This document shows positions 22,970 to 34,865 of a stretch of 64,000 nucleotides of DNA, piece after piece; position 1 is the stretch's first letter, and every line of letters starts with the position of its first letter. Below the pieces are notes generated by a model that saw only the letters and a list, made by a program, of their open reading frames with translations, had not been told where the DNA came from and searched no databases. Where the stretch lies: positions 8,742,001-8,806,000 of the forward strand of contig CP075497.1 of NCBI GenBank assembly GCA_021613535.1. The letters run 5' to 3'. Both the position numbers and the translations under genes were made by a program. The DNA is from Adineta vaga. Taxonomy: Eukaryota > Rotifera.

Positions 22970-24006
22970 AAGAATCTTTTAATCTAAAAAAAGAACACGT
23001 CTAAAGTTTGGACAGAAACAAATGATTATATAGTTTGGAAAAAGAAAAAATCTTTTAAGAAGATGACAAAAAAGACCAAGGTAAGCACGTATATTTCTAT
23101 TTTCTTTTTGGTATCTTCAATCTTCTTTTGAGTAAGTATAGGCAGAATTTGAGACTCAACATCTCGTTGTTTTAATAGCGATATTTGTTTTTGTTCTCTT
23201 TTTGATTATAACTAAATCACGCGCATATGAGATTGAGCATGTGCATTTTTATATATCTGTATGTGAATGTAAATACTATAGAATAAGGAAATTCGAATTG
23301 ACAATAGTCAAGGCAAGATATACTACTTATATTCATTGTTTATGAATAGATGTGTAGTGATAGAAGCGATTAGAATGACATGTCTAATACAATTCTACAT
23401 TTATAAAATTAACATGACAAGAAACAAGCGAAAAGTTACTATGTTTCTTTTTTCATTTAGAACTTTATTTGAGTGACATATTCAGTCATATTGAAATCGA
23501 GATGAATCAAGTGAATAAGCTTAATTGAAATTCATTTCATATCTTTATTCTCCGACAAATTCGTATTATCGGAAGGTGCATATTCTATAGTAAGAAGATA
23601 TTCTATTCATTTTTTTCTTTCTTTCTTTTGAAGGGAATAGATGACGATAGAACGGCATCGTATCACATTTAATTTTATTCTCTTTCCTTTTGTATTTTAC
23701 TTTTATACTGATGTGAATCGATGCAAACTTCGTTGTGTATATTTGACTCTCGTGGCAGCACCATACGGTGCCCGTCACGCATTTTTTACATTCAACAACA
23801 ACGGTGTCTAGCACACACACACACACACACATAAGAGAAGAGAAAAGAAAAAAGAAAAGAAGAAGAAAAAGAAAGAAAGAAAGGAGGAGCATACGGGGCA
23901 AGAGCAGTACCGTTGTTCATTGTATTTGCAAGACTCGGAACGAGTGTGCAACGTTAAAAATCATTTTTTTCATAGAAAAAGAATATCGATAAAGATCAAT
24001 TCTTAG
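22970..24006. other. Divergent intergenic region, (CA)n microsatellite
   Basis: This region holds a CA microsatellite at about 23813-23831 followed by a purine-rich AAAGAAAGAAAG tract up to about 23885. No convincing coding exon is seen; the ORFs here are built from the repeats. Confidence 0.5.
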
Positions 24007-24843
24007 ATGAGCTTTCGACGTTCGTCAACACGCACTAGACCACCCAAAGCAACGATTAAAATCCTTTGCGTTGGTGATGGTTCGATTGGTGAGTTGTTTT
24101 TTCTTGTTACATTAGATAAACTTTCTTTTCTATTATTCGTAGGAAAAACATGTTTATTAACTGTTTTTGCGACAAGTAAGAAAATCATCTTATCTTTTTT
24201 TCTACTTTGATTGATTAAACTGATTTTAGATGAGTTTCCAACAACTTATGAACCAACTGTGTTTGATAATTTTGCATGCGTCATGCATCGCAATGCTACG
24301 ACTTCGTATAATTTGGAATTATTCGATACAGCTGGCCAAGAAGAATGGGAACAACTACGTCGTATGATGTATGCTAATACTGATGTATTTTTAGTATGTT
24401 ATTCATGTATGCAACCATCATCATTTGATAATATTGAAAAGAAATGGATGCCTGATGTCCGTAGTCATGATCCATCAAGTCTTGTTGTACTTGTTTCACT
24501 TTGCATTGATTTACGTACACAAAACAATTCATTGAATCCTCCACCTGATCTTATATCTCCATCGATGATAACAACTCGACAAGGTGCTGAATTAGCGAAA
24601 CGTTTAAAATGTAATGCATTTGTTGAATGTTCATCTATGCTTCGTTTTCATGTTCGAGAAGTATTTGAATGTGCTATTGATGTTTATGAACGTGATTATC
24701 AATTCTTTTCGGAACAACATTGTCATGATCATCGGCAATGCCGTACTTGGTTGTGTTGTTTTATGTGTTGTTCATCAAACAAAGCCAAACAAGCTAAAAA
24801 GAAATGTGACAAGTCAGATCAATATTCTCACAAATCAGAATAA
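24007..24843 (+). CDS. Atypical Rho-family small GTPase
   Basis: Three exons (24007..24088, 24143..24175 and 24230..24843) join at phases 1/1 to 242 residues. A basic N-terminal extension precedes the G domain. Visible motifs are the P-loop GDGSIGKT (residues 23-30), switch I with PTVFDN (47-52), switch II DTAGQEE (71-77, catalytic Gln present), and a Rho-type insert region with LNPPPDL. The guanine-specificity motif, normally TKxD, reads SLCID at 128-132: Asp is kept but Lys is Cys. The SAK-like motif is ECSSM. The C-terminus lacks a CAAX box and instead has cysteine clusters (WLCCFMCC) beside lysines, suggesting palmitoylation as in RhoU/RhoV. The family regulates actin and polarity at membranes; this member may have unusual nucleotide affinity (inference). 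Confidence 0.82.
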
Positions 24844-25127
24844 ATAGTATTTATGCTTATGCTTTTCTTATTTGTTTTCTCTTAGTACAGTCCGGTGGTT
24901 GTGTACGTGTATGTTGTTTCCTGTTTATTTGTATTATTTTCAACTGTTTTTGTTCTTCTATCGTCATGTTTTGTCATTTATTTATGAGAAAAAAAGAAGT
25001 GAACAAATGAAAAAGAAAAATAGCACAAGACCATGAAATATAAAGAAATGTTTAGCTATGTTTACAGTAAATGAAAATATATTGAACAAAAAAGAAAACA
25101 CATATATATTTTTTGAGTAACAGATAA

Positions 25128-28028
25128 TTAATTTTGTACAGGTTCCATTTGTTTAATTTCATCGATTAATCGTCGTCCATGAGAAGGCCAGTCCATATCA
25201 CTAATACTCACACATGTAAATCGAATTCGTCGTTCATCCTGAAAAACAAATTGATTTATTCAAATGTGGACAAAGAAATTTCATTTACATTGTATTGATC
25301 AGCTTTAGCACGAAGTTTAAAAATTCGTTCATGATTCATTGCTTTTCGAACGATATCTTCAATAATACTTTCATTTTGCTAACAAAACAAACAAACAATA
25401 AAACCACAGAATTAGATTGATATGCTATAAATTGAGAAAGAAAAAGTCACTTACATTTAGTCTATGATTACCAAACTCTTCGGCTGTAACCCCGAGTAAT
25501 ATTTCAGCTTCATTACGAAATACAGTCATCCATTGAGCACCAGTTGAATCAGAAATTTCAGCCTGAAAATAAAACGTGCAATAAAATTCGGTTGAAAAGA
25601 TGTTTTCATAATTATCCATAACAGTTCACAAAAAAAGTCCTCAACAACTTATACAGAATTGAATTTTAAAGATTGTAAACAAAAATTTCTATTTATATAC
25701 GTACCGAAACCATATAAGACCATTTAAAATTATTGTATGTCTTATTACATTTTTCACATCGATACAATCCATTATTTTCATCAACAACTTTTTTACTACA
25801 TCTATCTTCTGGACACATCTATTAAACATTCAATCAATGTTATCTATTTTTAATAACTTTTTTTGAATATTTTTACCATATAAACAGCTGTATCTTTCTT
25901 AATTAATGTATTAATTGCTTTCACACTGACATAATCAGGTTTATCACCAAGACCAAGTCCTTCAGAAATAATTTGTGAAAGTGTTTTCATCGGTGCTAAA
26001 ATATAAATTTACTATCGAAACATCAAAGAAAAATCCTTTTCAAACAAACTTTGTCGATTTCCAGCATCAGCTCCTTTCGATAGATCAGGTAAATCCATTG
26101 ATTTGCCTTCATTATCAAACCAAACTCGAAGTTCAACTGTTCGTGATGTTTCAGTTGGATCTTGTCGAAGTAATGTACTATTCATACATGATAGAGTACG
26201 ACCTAAACAAAACATATAAATTGGAAATTTTTCTCTGAAATACTTGTCTGCAAAACATACCATTAAAATCACCGATTTTAATTCCTTTAAAAGCAAGTAC
26301 TTGATTTGATGATCCATCAAACTCTTCAGCCTAGAGAACAAACCATTTAGTGTCGAGTGGCAAAAAGAAATTGTCTCAATCTACTTGTTGTCCCCATAAA
26401 GTAACGGAAATTGATGCTTTTTCATCGACCAAAAGTATTTCACGTTTATTAAATTCTTTTTGTGATGCTTTACTAACAATTGTTTGCATGTCCGATGTAC
26501 TTTTAACAACACCAATTACATCTTAAATATAATTATTTAGTAAATTACTTCTTTCATTTCTCGTTTCAAAAAAGAACATTCATTTTACCACAAACACTAT
26601 TTGCTGATCGATTAGCAATTTCACTAATTGGAATAAAATTAAATTGTACGTGGGGAATATTTTCTCCTTCGCCGGCATCACAAGCTTCAATAATTGTATC
26701 ATGATTAAACGTCATTTCATAATCATTATTCGTCGTATTAAATTGTCGATTTGCTGCTTTTAATGATGCTTTAGCAATGTAATAAACCTGAATAGGAAAA
26801 TGACACGTTTTTCTCAAAATATCTAGGTAATAGTTATATTTCCTACTTCGCCAACTTCAAGCATAGAATGAAATTTATCACATTCAGCATTAAATGCCGT
26901 AGCACGAATATCACCGGACTGATCAACGAGATCACAGCTGAATAATTTACCAGGTCCACGTGCATTTTCATACGTTCGAATTGTACCTTTATTACTCACA
27001 CGAGCTTTAATTGTCCATCTACAAAAAAATTCAAATTTAAGAACGTTTCTTCGATCAAAAACTTTCACAAACTTATTCATATATGGATTAAGCGTATCAA
27101 TATTAATAATACGTTCTTTATCAAGTGCAGCGGTACCTTTCGCACCGAATCGATTATCACCATTAGGTTTTTTATGATCATCTAATGTTGGTAATGCTTT
27201 TGAACCTTGTCGAATAACATTGGTTGCTGGTGGTGCTTAAAATAAAAACAAATCATTGACTAGATGGAAATTTTCTTCTTCTATCCTCCATACCTGCAGC
27301 TGGAGTAGGTGCTGGTGCTTGATTATTATTTGTTGTTTCTAGAAAATGTTCATTTCTAGTTTTGTTGTCTCAGAAAGAATCTCTATCGTCATACCTAAAC
27401 GATTTGTATTAGCACCATCATTATTTATAATATCTGTTAATGGCAATGCTACTGGATCTCCAATTCGTTCTGCATCACTTTGTAATACTTCAAGTTCATA
27501 AAGCATTAACATTACTCTATTAAATAAGATGAATTGATGATAATTATTTCATTTTTAAGATATTTTACCGTCCATTTTGTTTATCAATTGAATTTACCAT
27601 GACGCGATCAACACGTACTATCGAATTTTCTTTTAATGATTGCATTTCAATTAATTTATTCATTTGAGTACCAAGCATACATGCTTAAAACATGAACAAT
27701 ATTTCAATTTTAATCAAATTTAAAACTAGATAATTTCTTACATGAAAATGTACTCTTGCCATCGGATAACATCAATCGAAAGCGTTTAGAAGCACCTGAT
27801 GGATCATCGGTTTTACTTTCAATTGTTTTAATACCCTAAGAAATTTAATAATGTCAATGCAATTATAATTTTTGGACTTCAATACATACAACAACTTGTA
27901 ACGTTGCTTTTTCCGTTGTATTTCCACGTAAGTAACGCTAGAAAGATCACATCATTTTAGAAATAAACATTCGTTTACAAAGTTGTCATTACCAAAAGAG
28001 CACCTGTAGTAAGACGTTGATTAGCCAT
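25128..28028 (-). CDS. RPA1: Replication protein A 70 kDa subunit (RPA1)
   Basis: This is the large subunit of the single-strand DNA-binding heterotrimer used in replication and repair in the nucleus. About 17 short exons separated by introns of about 50-70 nt are recognisable. From the N-terminus: the RPA70N OB fold (FRLMLSDGKST, LYELEVLQSDAERIG), a Thr/Pro linker (NNNQAPAPTPAA), and DBD-A starting INIDTLNPYMNKWTIKARV with ENARGPGKLFSCDLVDQSG. DBD-B follows with QFNFIPISEIANRS and DVIGVVKS. DBD-C has the zinc ribbon CPEDRC ... LYRCEKC and AQWMTVFRNEAEILLG. Each segment matches the corresponding human RPA1 segment. The ATG (28028) directly follows the acceptor-like TTTTAG, so the mRNA start is probably created by splicing. 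All expected domains are present. Confidence 0.92.
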
Positions 28029-29097
28029 CTAAAATTAATGTTCGTAAGATTATTCTTTTTAAAGAAAGAAAAAGTAAGATAAACAAGATATATCTATAAA
28101 TGTAGAAAATGTATTTGTGAAAAGAAAGAAAAGAATAATTCAAACTAATAGTCAGTGTAACAAAGTATCTAGAAGAACAAAGAAATGAATTTCGTATGAA
28201 GAATAAGAATAGAAAATCTAGACGATAGGCTGATATATGCACTGAAATCGACATGTGACATTATCATATTTTGAGAAAAGAAAGAAAGAAATGAATGACT
28301 GTAGTCGAATGATATGCTTCGGAAAAGTGATCAATAGTCATCGATGTATAGAAGCGTTATATGTTCACTGAAACATATCGAGAAATCAATCAAAATCATT
28401 CCTAAAATTTTCTTAAATAATTATTTTTGAATCGAATCCATTGTGATATTTGATTTAGCAAGCAATGCTATTCTACATTGGAAAGTGTGCATATAAAATC
28501 TCTTTATAAAGACTTGCAAAGTGCTGTAGCATAGTTGAATTATTTTTTCATTGTATTTGTATAAATGAATTTATATCACGAAATTTATAGAAAAAGATTA
28601 TGAATGAAACTAGTTCTGTAGTTCGGCTTATACACTGTCAGTGCATGCATTACATTTTTTTCAAAATGGTTTGTATCATTTCTAATTTTCTTTTATTCAA
28701 AGAATCATTGTGTTCAATTCATCCATATTATTTAGTAATTACATAACTAGGCGTTAATGATAATAACGATTTTAGATTTTTCTGTCAAGAATTGAAATCA
28801 AATTTGATTGGTTTCCATCCTGTCGATCGTTTTTGTAGATGACGCTAGTGAAATTCAATATTCCTAAAAAAAAACATTTTTTTCTAATAAATATAAAATG
28901 TTCTTTCTATTTTTTATGAAATAAAAATAGTTTTATCTAATGCATAGTTGTCTTTCTCTTCTTGTATACAGATTGGTTAATAACTTTTTGTTTATTGTTG
29001 ATTTATTTATTTATTTCGTACTGTTTTTTTCCATTATTAAGTAACTTCTTCGTCTTTCTTGAATTTATTCTTTTAGAAGAAGTTTATCTATTCAAAC
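28029..29097. other. Divergent intergenic region
   Basis: This is the spacer between RPA1 (reverse) and COX6A (forward). No coding segment is supported. The last 30 bases hold an acceptor-like ATTCTTTTAG at about 29065-29075, just above the COX6A ATG, suggesting a 5'-UTR intron or trans-splice site. Confidence 0.45.
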
Positions 29098-30289
29098 ATG
29101 TTGCCTGCTCTTCGTTCGCGTACGAGCGTGACACGTGTTGTCAATCAATTATTAGCTGCTCGTCGTCAACAAGATGCATTTCGTGTTCCAGCACAAAATT
29201 CATCCGCTGTATCTGTGCTTACAGATGAACAACGTGCACACAATCTTAAAATCTGGCCTGGTAAATATTTTACACATTAATTATTTCAATATTACACATA
29301 GTAATCGTCATAAACGAAGTAGAAAATATGTATATTGGTTTTTATACGAATGTATTGCTAAGAATTAGATTGAATAAGACTATCGATCTTTTGAGTATAA
29401 TATACATCAGTTTATGTTCATCGATTAATAGAATAGATGAAGTGTGTACTTTCCAACGACAGACTTATGATTATATAATCAATGAATTTACTTATCCCTT
29501 TAAGACTTTCATTAAACACATCAGAGTTGATTATATACTTGAAGAGTTTTTCTACCATAATCGTTACTTATCAGGAAATCCTAAATATATCAACATTCTA
29601 CACTTTATATCTGATAATTTATTACTTTTATACTCTTAATTTATACTTGTGTTCAAGGACTTAAACGAGACGAATAGTATTTACTTGTTTAGCCTTCAGA
29701 AGTGTCGACAGATATTCATTTTTCAAATGTTAAAATAATTAATTACTAGTAGACAGATACTCTTTTGTTTGACGGTGTAAATTTAATTTATTCCTTCATT
29801 CATTCATTCATTCAAGAACGATTAATATTTGTTTTGAAATAAGAAATTTCCGAAAGAACTTTCTTTTCATTAATTCTTTTGATAAAAAAACAAATTCTAT
29901 GCTATGTGTATAACATTACAGGTGTTCCTGAAACTGTTCGACCGTTACCAATTGATTATTGCCCAATTGATCCGGTTGAATTTGACAAAATAACTGATCG
30001 CTTTAGTTCACAAGTGAAAATGTGGAAATGGTTATCTTTATTAGTTGCTATCCCAGCTGTCGCTCTCTTAACATACCTCAATTTAATTGCTCCACAAGAT
30101 CATACACGTCCAGAATACAAAGATTGGGATCATTTACGCCCACGTATGAAATGGCCATTTAAAGATGGAATTCATTCACCATTTCATAGTAAATGGTTTA
30201 ATGCTATTCATTATGATGATAAAGGTTACGAAACAACTGACGCTGAATTCAGTAAAGAATTTCATCATGGTCATGGAGGCAAACATTAG
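29098..30289 (+). CDS. COX6A: Cytochrome c oxidase subunit 6A
   Basis: Two exons (29098..29260 and 29922..30289) join at phase 1 across a 661-nt intron, giving 176 residues. The N-terminus MLPALRSRTSVTRVV is basic and amphipathic, a mitochondrial presequence. The COX6A core follows: MWKWLSLLVAIPAVALLTYL forms the single inner-membrane helix, and HLRPRMKWPFKDGIHSPFH matches the family's [20 protein letters not shown]. The subunit is a nuclear-encoded regulatory part of complex IV. The protein is longer than the usual 110 or so residues because of an N-terminal extension and a His/Gly-rich tail (HHGHGGKH). The long first intron contains only chance ORFs. Confidence 0.9.
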
Positions 30290-31689
30290 ACTAAACTAAC
30301 AAATCTTTATTTTTCTTTTCATCCATTGTCTTTTCATCTACCTATGTACTTTTCGTTTATCGATTTAACCGAATATCCAGTAGAATACCAACATTCTCTC
30401 CTTCGAGATTCCTAACTTCTGGTTGTATGTTTTAGATAAATGAATTAATTATTTGGTACACTATATTTTATAATCGACATCAACTTCTCATGGCATTTAT
30501 TTTCGAAAACAATCACTTTATGTGTTAACCCATCGTGTGGTAATATCTTTATAGATAAATGATATGGATGAAATATTACCAAAGGAATAAACTATAATGC
30601 ACTTTGAAAGGTTTTATGAGTATCATAGAAATTCAATATTTGTTACTAAAAATAATCGATTATTTTAATTAGAGTACTAATCATTTCAGCGAAATATAAT
30701 AGTTTACTTTCAAAAAAAAACTACTTAAGTATATGATGAGAATCTTTTCTATTTTTTATGTTTAGTCCAATGAAATATTAGATCAAAACAACGGAAGCAA
30801 AAAAAGAGAAAAAGAAAGAAAGAAAACGAGAGAAATATTTGAAATCCTTTTCTTTCTTTTTCTCTTTTCTGTTGTTTTTGATATTTTATTTCTCTTTCAA
30901 AGGTTTTTTAATCTGTTCTTTTCTCATAATGGTCACCAAGTAATATGAAAAACTAAGTATCTGACCTTTTTTGTGTTTTTTCTTCTTCGAAGTTTTCTTT
31001 GTCCGGAGGTATTTTTACATAAGTACAAAGAACTATACCGCGGCATTTTCTTTTCTCTTCTTTTTTTTTCGTCATATACATTCGGAAAGCTATTGTATGT
31101 AGGCGTTTATTTATTCAGGTCGTCGTCAGTCGCAAGGACATGCATAGAGGTGTATGTGCATATAGATGGATGTTTGTTCTCTTTTTAAACCTTCGCTTTA
31201 TCATTGAAAAATAGACTAGTAATATTATTTATTTATTTCGAACGAACGAACTTTCAGAATCAACAGGACATGTTGTCGTCATGATTGTGCAATACACATC
31301 ATTTTGTCGTTTTATGATTACTGATTTTGATTCCTTTTTTCTTTTCATTCTTTTAGATTATGCTAGACTCTAGACAGCACTACATTTCGAACAACCGTTC
31401 TTCCGTTTCGTCATCCGTTGAGAGCCGCAGAAAAACGCGAGCTTCTTCTATTGTTTCTCATCAAATCTCAATCGTTTCTTTATCCAAACACTACCAATTT
31501 CTTTCTATTCAACCAACTTGTCCACTTGGGCGATTATTCTCAGTGATGAATGAAACACAATCTCATTTCTACAATTAGCGAAAATAATTGAACGCAACAC
31601 AACACAACACACACAAACTTAACCACAAAGTTTTTCTCTGTTATATTTGATTTTCTATTATCTATATATTATTCCACAAACAATAATAC
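30290..31689. other. Intergenic with hairpin; 5' region of CDV3
   Basis: No gene is recognised. A long imperfect palindrome lies at 30783-30891. Short ORFs around 30973-31188 and 31360-31578 show no domain, although an acceptor-like TTCTTTTAG just above 31357 could mark a 5'-UTR exon of CDV3. Confidence 0.45.
30783..30891. repeat. Long imperfect inverted repeat (hairpin)
   Basis: The left arm (TCAAAACAAC...AAAGAGAAAAAGAAAG) and the right arm (CTTTCTTTTTCTCTTT...GTTGTTTTTGA) are reverse complements over roughly 40 bases with few mismatches, around a short loop. It lies in the 3' flank of COX6A. It could be a degenerate MITE-like element or a folded RNA element; no target-site duplication is clear. 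Confidence 0.6.
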
Positions 31690-32617
31690 ATGGCGACCAA
31701 TAACGATCTTGATGATTTCTTTAAAAAGAAAGATCGAAAAGTAAATAAAAATAAAAAGCAAACTGGTTTATTAACAAACAATGAAGAATTACTTAAACAA
31801 TTAGGTAAAAATTTTGATTTCAGTGATTCTAAACAATAACTTTATTTATATCTATTCAGTTATTGTCACATCAGCAACATCAGCATTTAAAGAAAATTTG
31901 GATTTCGACGATGACGATGACGAAGAAACTGTTACGAATAATCATAATCGTCATCATCATATTGATGCAACAAATGGTGTACTCGAAAATAAGGAAATAA
32001 GTCATCCAGTTATGAATAAGAGTCAATCAAATTCGACATCAACTAATAGTAAAACAAAGAATACAACAAAATTATCTGTACAAGATATTAATAATGAACA
32101 ACAAACCGGTGTTGGTCAACAAGATGAATGGGAAGAATTTGAAGATTCCAATTCAAAATATCAACAATTACGTTTGAAAATTTCACGTGCTACACATGAA
32201 CAAAATAATGGCGATGAAGACGATGATAATGATGATTATTATGATGATGGACATAATCATGATGGAAATACAGATGAAAATCTTGCTGGAGAGGATGGTG
32301 ATCAACCTTCACGTAATAATCGACGACGTGAACAACAAAAAGATAAGCCTGCTTGGAAAATAGATCAAGTTAAAATAGCTGAACCATTAGCAACAACAAA
32401 TGATACAACTGATTCACCTTCAGAAAAAATTGAAGAACCAGTAGCTCAACCAAAACCAGCTACAAGTTCATCAGCATATCGACCACCAGCATTACGTAAT
32501 AATTCATCAGTTACAGTTGTTGGCCATATAAATCAACGCCCATCAAAAAAAGAAAAACCAAATTTAGCTTCAACGGAAGAATTTCCATCACTTGGAGCTG
32601 CTGTTAATAAGAAATAA
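31690..32617 (+). CDS. CDV3: CDV3 homologue
   Basis: Two exons (31690..31804 and 31860..32617) join at phase 1 to 290 residues. The start MATNNDLDDFFKKKDRK matches the N-terminal signature of CDV3 (LDNFFAKRDKKK). Downstream are DEWEEFEDSN, PAWKIDQVK, SSAYRPPALRN and STEEFPSLGAA, the last two corresponding to SGVYRPPGAR and DTQFPSLQ in vertebrate CDV3. Between them lie acidic Asp-rich and Gln/Asn-rich disordered stretches. CDV3 is a conserved cytoplasmic protein of poorly known function. The gene is compact and standard, with a single small intron. Confidence 0.85.
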
Positions 32618-33169
32618 GCATTGAACAGTCATCTCTATCTTTTGTCTTTGTTTCTTTTTTGCTTTGAACTTTTCATGCTTCAGTATTTAAGCCTCTCATT
32701 CCTCGCTTTATTCCTTTATTAACCCTGGTTTATTTTGTGTCGTCATCGTTGAAAGATTTTTTTCTTGTTCATTTTTTTTCCGTTTTTTTATTTTCATTTA
32801 TGATTTACTTGTTTCTTTGACTCTTCTTCTCTTCATTTATGCTTTATTTCCTAGATGCCTATACTCTCTATTTTCCCTACTTTTCCCTCCTTCACTCATT
32901 CACTCTCTCTCTCTCGCTCTCGCTCTTTGCTTCCTTCTTGTTCTGTTTTTCTCGTTATGCAAGAAAAAGAAAACCTTGTCTCTCAGTTTGGTTTCAGAAA
33001 AAAAAATATACATATAACAAAAACACATCAGTTCTCTATTTCATTCATTTTAAAACGAAACTTTGTTTGTCATGAGTCAAAAGTTTATCAAGATGACGAT
33101 AAAAAGTGATAATAATATGAAAAGTAGTTTTCTTATTTTTCTTCAACAGAAAAAAAAAGAAAGACTAAA
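32618..33169. other. Intergenic, pyrimidine-rich tracts
   Basis: The region is dominated by T/C-rich sequence, including CTCTCTCTCTCGCTCTCGCTC at about 32906-32926. The small ORFs overlapping in three frames are produced by this bias. No gene is seen. Confidence 0.5.
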
Positions 33170-33772
33170 ATGCATCGGTTTATTCTGATCTTTGTTTGTT
33201 TGATAAACAGTAAGTCAGAGTTTGTTTTTTTCCCAAAATGATTACATTTATTTTTCATGGGGTGTATTCCTTCACATTGATTCATTAAATATTGATTTTA
33301 TGACAAGATAAAGAAATAATACTACTTGAGAATTATTAGCTTCGAATAATCCACTATTTGAAATTTGACCATAGCAATAAATTTCGTAATTTAATTGAAA
33401 GTATCATTCAGCAACACCTGAGATGATTTTTAACAAATGTATAATTGTATGAAATCAAATTTAAGGTGTCACTTCTTCAACCGATTCGACTCAAATTCCA
33501 TCCGTCGATACTTCTTCATTTGTACAAAGCTCATCAACTGATCCAACATCTATTCAATTCACAACAAGTTTATCATCAGTACACCGGTATCAACAGATAA
33601 CTCTACTACAACAGAGCGTTCATATTACCCTGATACATACAATCCAGGAGCCATTGTTGGACTAATTATTGGTTCAATCATTTTCATTACTTTTATGACT
33701 GTTAGTTTCTATTGTATTCGTCGTCATCGATATCATTATTTACCATATTATCATAACTATCGTCCAGGCTAA
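33170..33772 (+). pseudogene. Small Ser/Thr-rich single-pass membrane protein, frame interrupted
   Basis: Exon 1 (33170..33209) codes for a signal peptide start, MHRFILIFVCLIN, with donor GTAAGT. Exon 2 begins at 33466 (acceptor TTTAAG) in matching phase and codes a mucin-like Ser/Thr ectodomain (SSTDSTQIPSVDTSSFVQ). In another frame, the region after about 33600 codes ERSYYPDTYNPGAIVGLI and a clear transmembrane helix (IIGSIIFITFMTVSFY) followed by a basic, Tyr-rich tail ending RPG at 33772. The two frames overlap near 33572-33600, so the reading is broken by a one-base shift. A 29-nt GTTTAT...CAACAG segment (about 33572-33600) would restore the frame if spliced, but is shorter than any other intron here. 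It may be a pseudogene, a sequence error or a mini-intron. The family is unknown. Confidence 0.45.
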
Positions 33773-34865
33773 CTTATTGTCTCGTTTTTCTCTAGTCTTT
33801 TGTAATAAATCATTTACCTGTAAAACTTTGAACATTACAAATGTCTTATTTCATAAATAGTTAAACTGAAACAAGACACTTTAATGATCTTTAAATTTGA
33901 GATATGATCCATATAATAAATTATAGTACATATAAAAAAAATCATGTCATTATATTGGCGTATAAAAAATACCGATAGATACTCACATTCATGAGAAGTT
34001 TGAACTAGTATGAAAGTTCTGTCTTGATTCATATCGCTGTGTTGTGCACTCTACTTATACAAGATTTGATTATATACATCTTTTATTCGTTTCGAATTTA
34101 TATCTTCGAAAAGGATAATTTGAAAAAATGATTGATATTTTCATTGTGCTTTAAACTATAATCTGTTCTCTTTAAAGTATCTATTCTATTGTAAAAAAGA
34201 TATATGCCTTGGATTCTAGATGTTTCAATCACATGATTGTATTGGAATTTGCTCTCTGCTCTTTTTCTTTACATTATTGCATTTACTTCCTTCATTCCGT
34301 ATTTTGTCTTTGAAGTAATCTATTCACATTCAATTACATAAAGTTATTCGATCTGAAGGAAAGACTAGATATAATTACCCTTTAGATTTTCTCTTATTAT
34401 TCTTTTTCTCCTTCCTTTCTGAGATGTAACGCCTACAAGATCAAAAAGACGTATCACGATAAAGGATGCTCTATAACTGTGCATATACCTGACTATGACG
34501 GTTGACTTGAAGAACAGAAAAAGTTCGTTCTTAAACACACCAAAAGAAAAAAAAGTAAGAATAGTGAATCAAAACCGAATACTAATCGTGACGTACATAT
34601 ACGAACGCTAAGCGAAACATATATATATATCGTATATATCAATACACCTACATGAATGTGAATCATATTCCATGTTGACACATGAGGACGGGTTCGTAAC
34701 ACTTAAATATAATAGAACGAACGACTGAGAAAAAAGATTCGAATAATAAAAAAGAACTCCAGACTTGCATCGCACATTTTATCTAAGGTAAGTAAATGAT
34801 ACTTATGATTTCTTTTTTTCTAATTTCTTATTTCTTTCCTAGATATCTGATCAACAAGAGCATTC
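33773..34865. other. Intergenic; 5'-UTR intron of next gene
   Basis: No ORF is convincing. Near the end a well-formed intron (34788..34842, GTAAGT to CCTAG, 55 nt) lies in the presumed 5' UTR of the 34866 gene. Confidence 0.5.
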
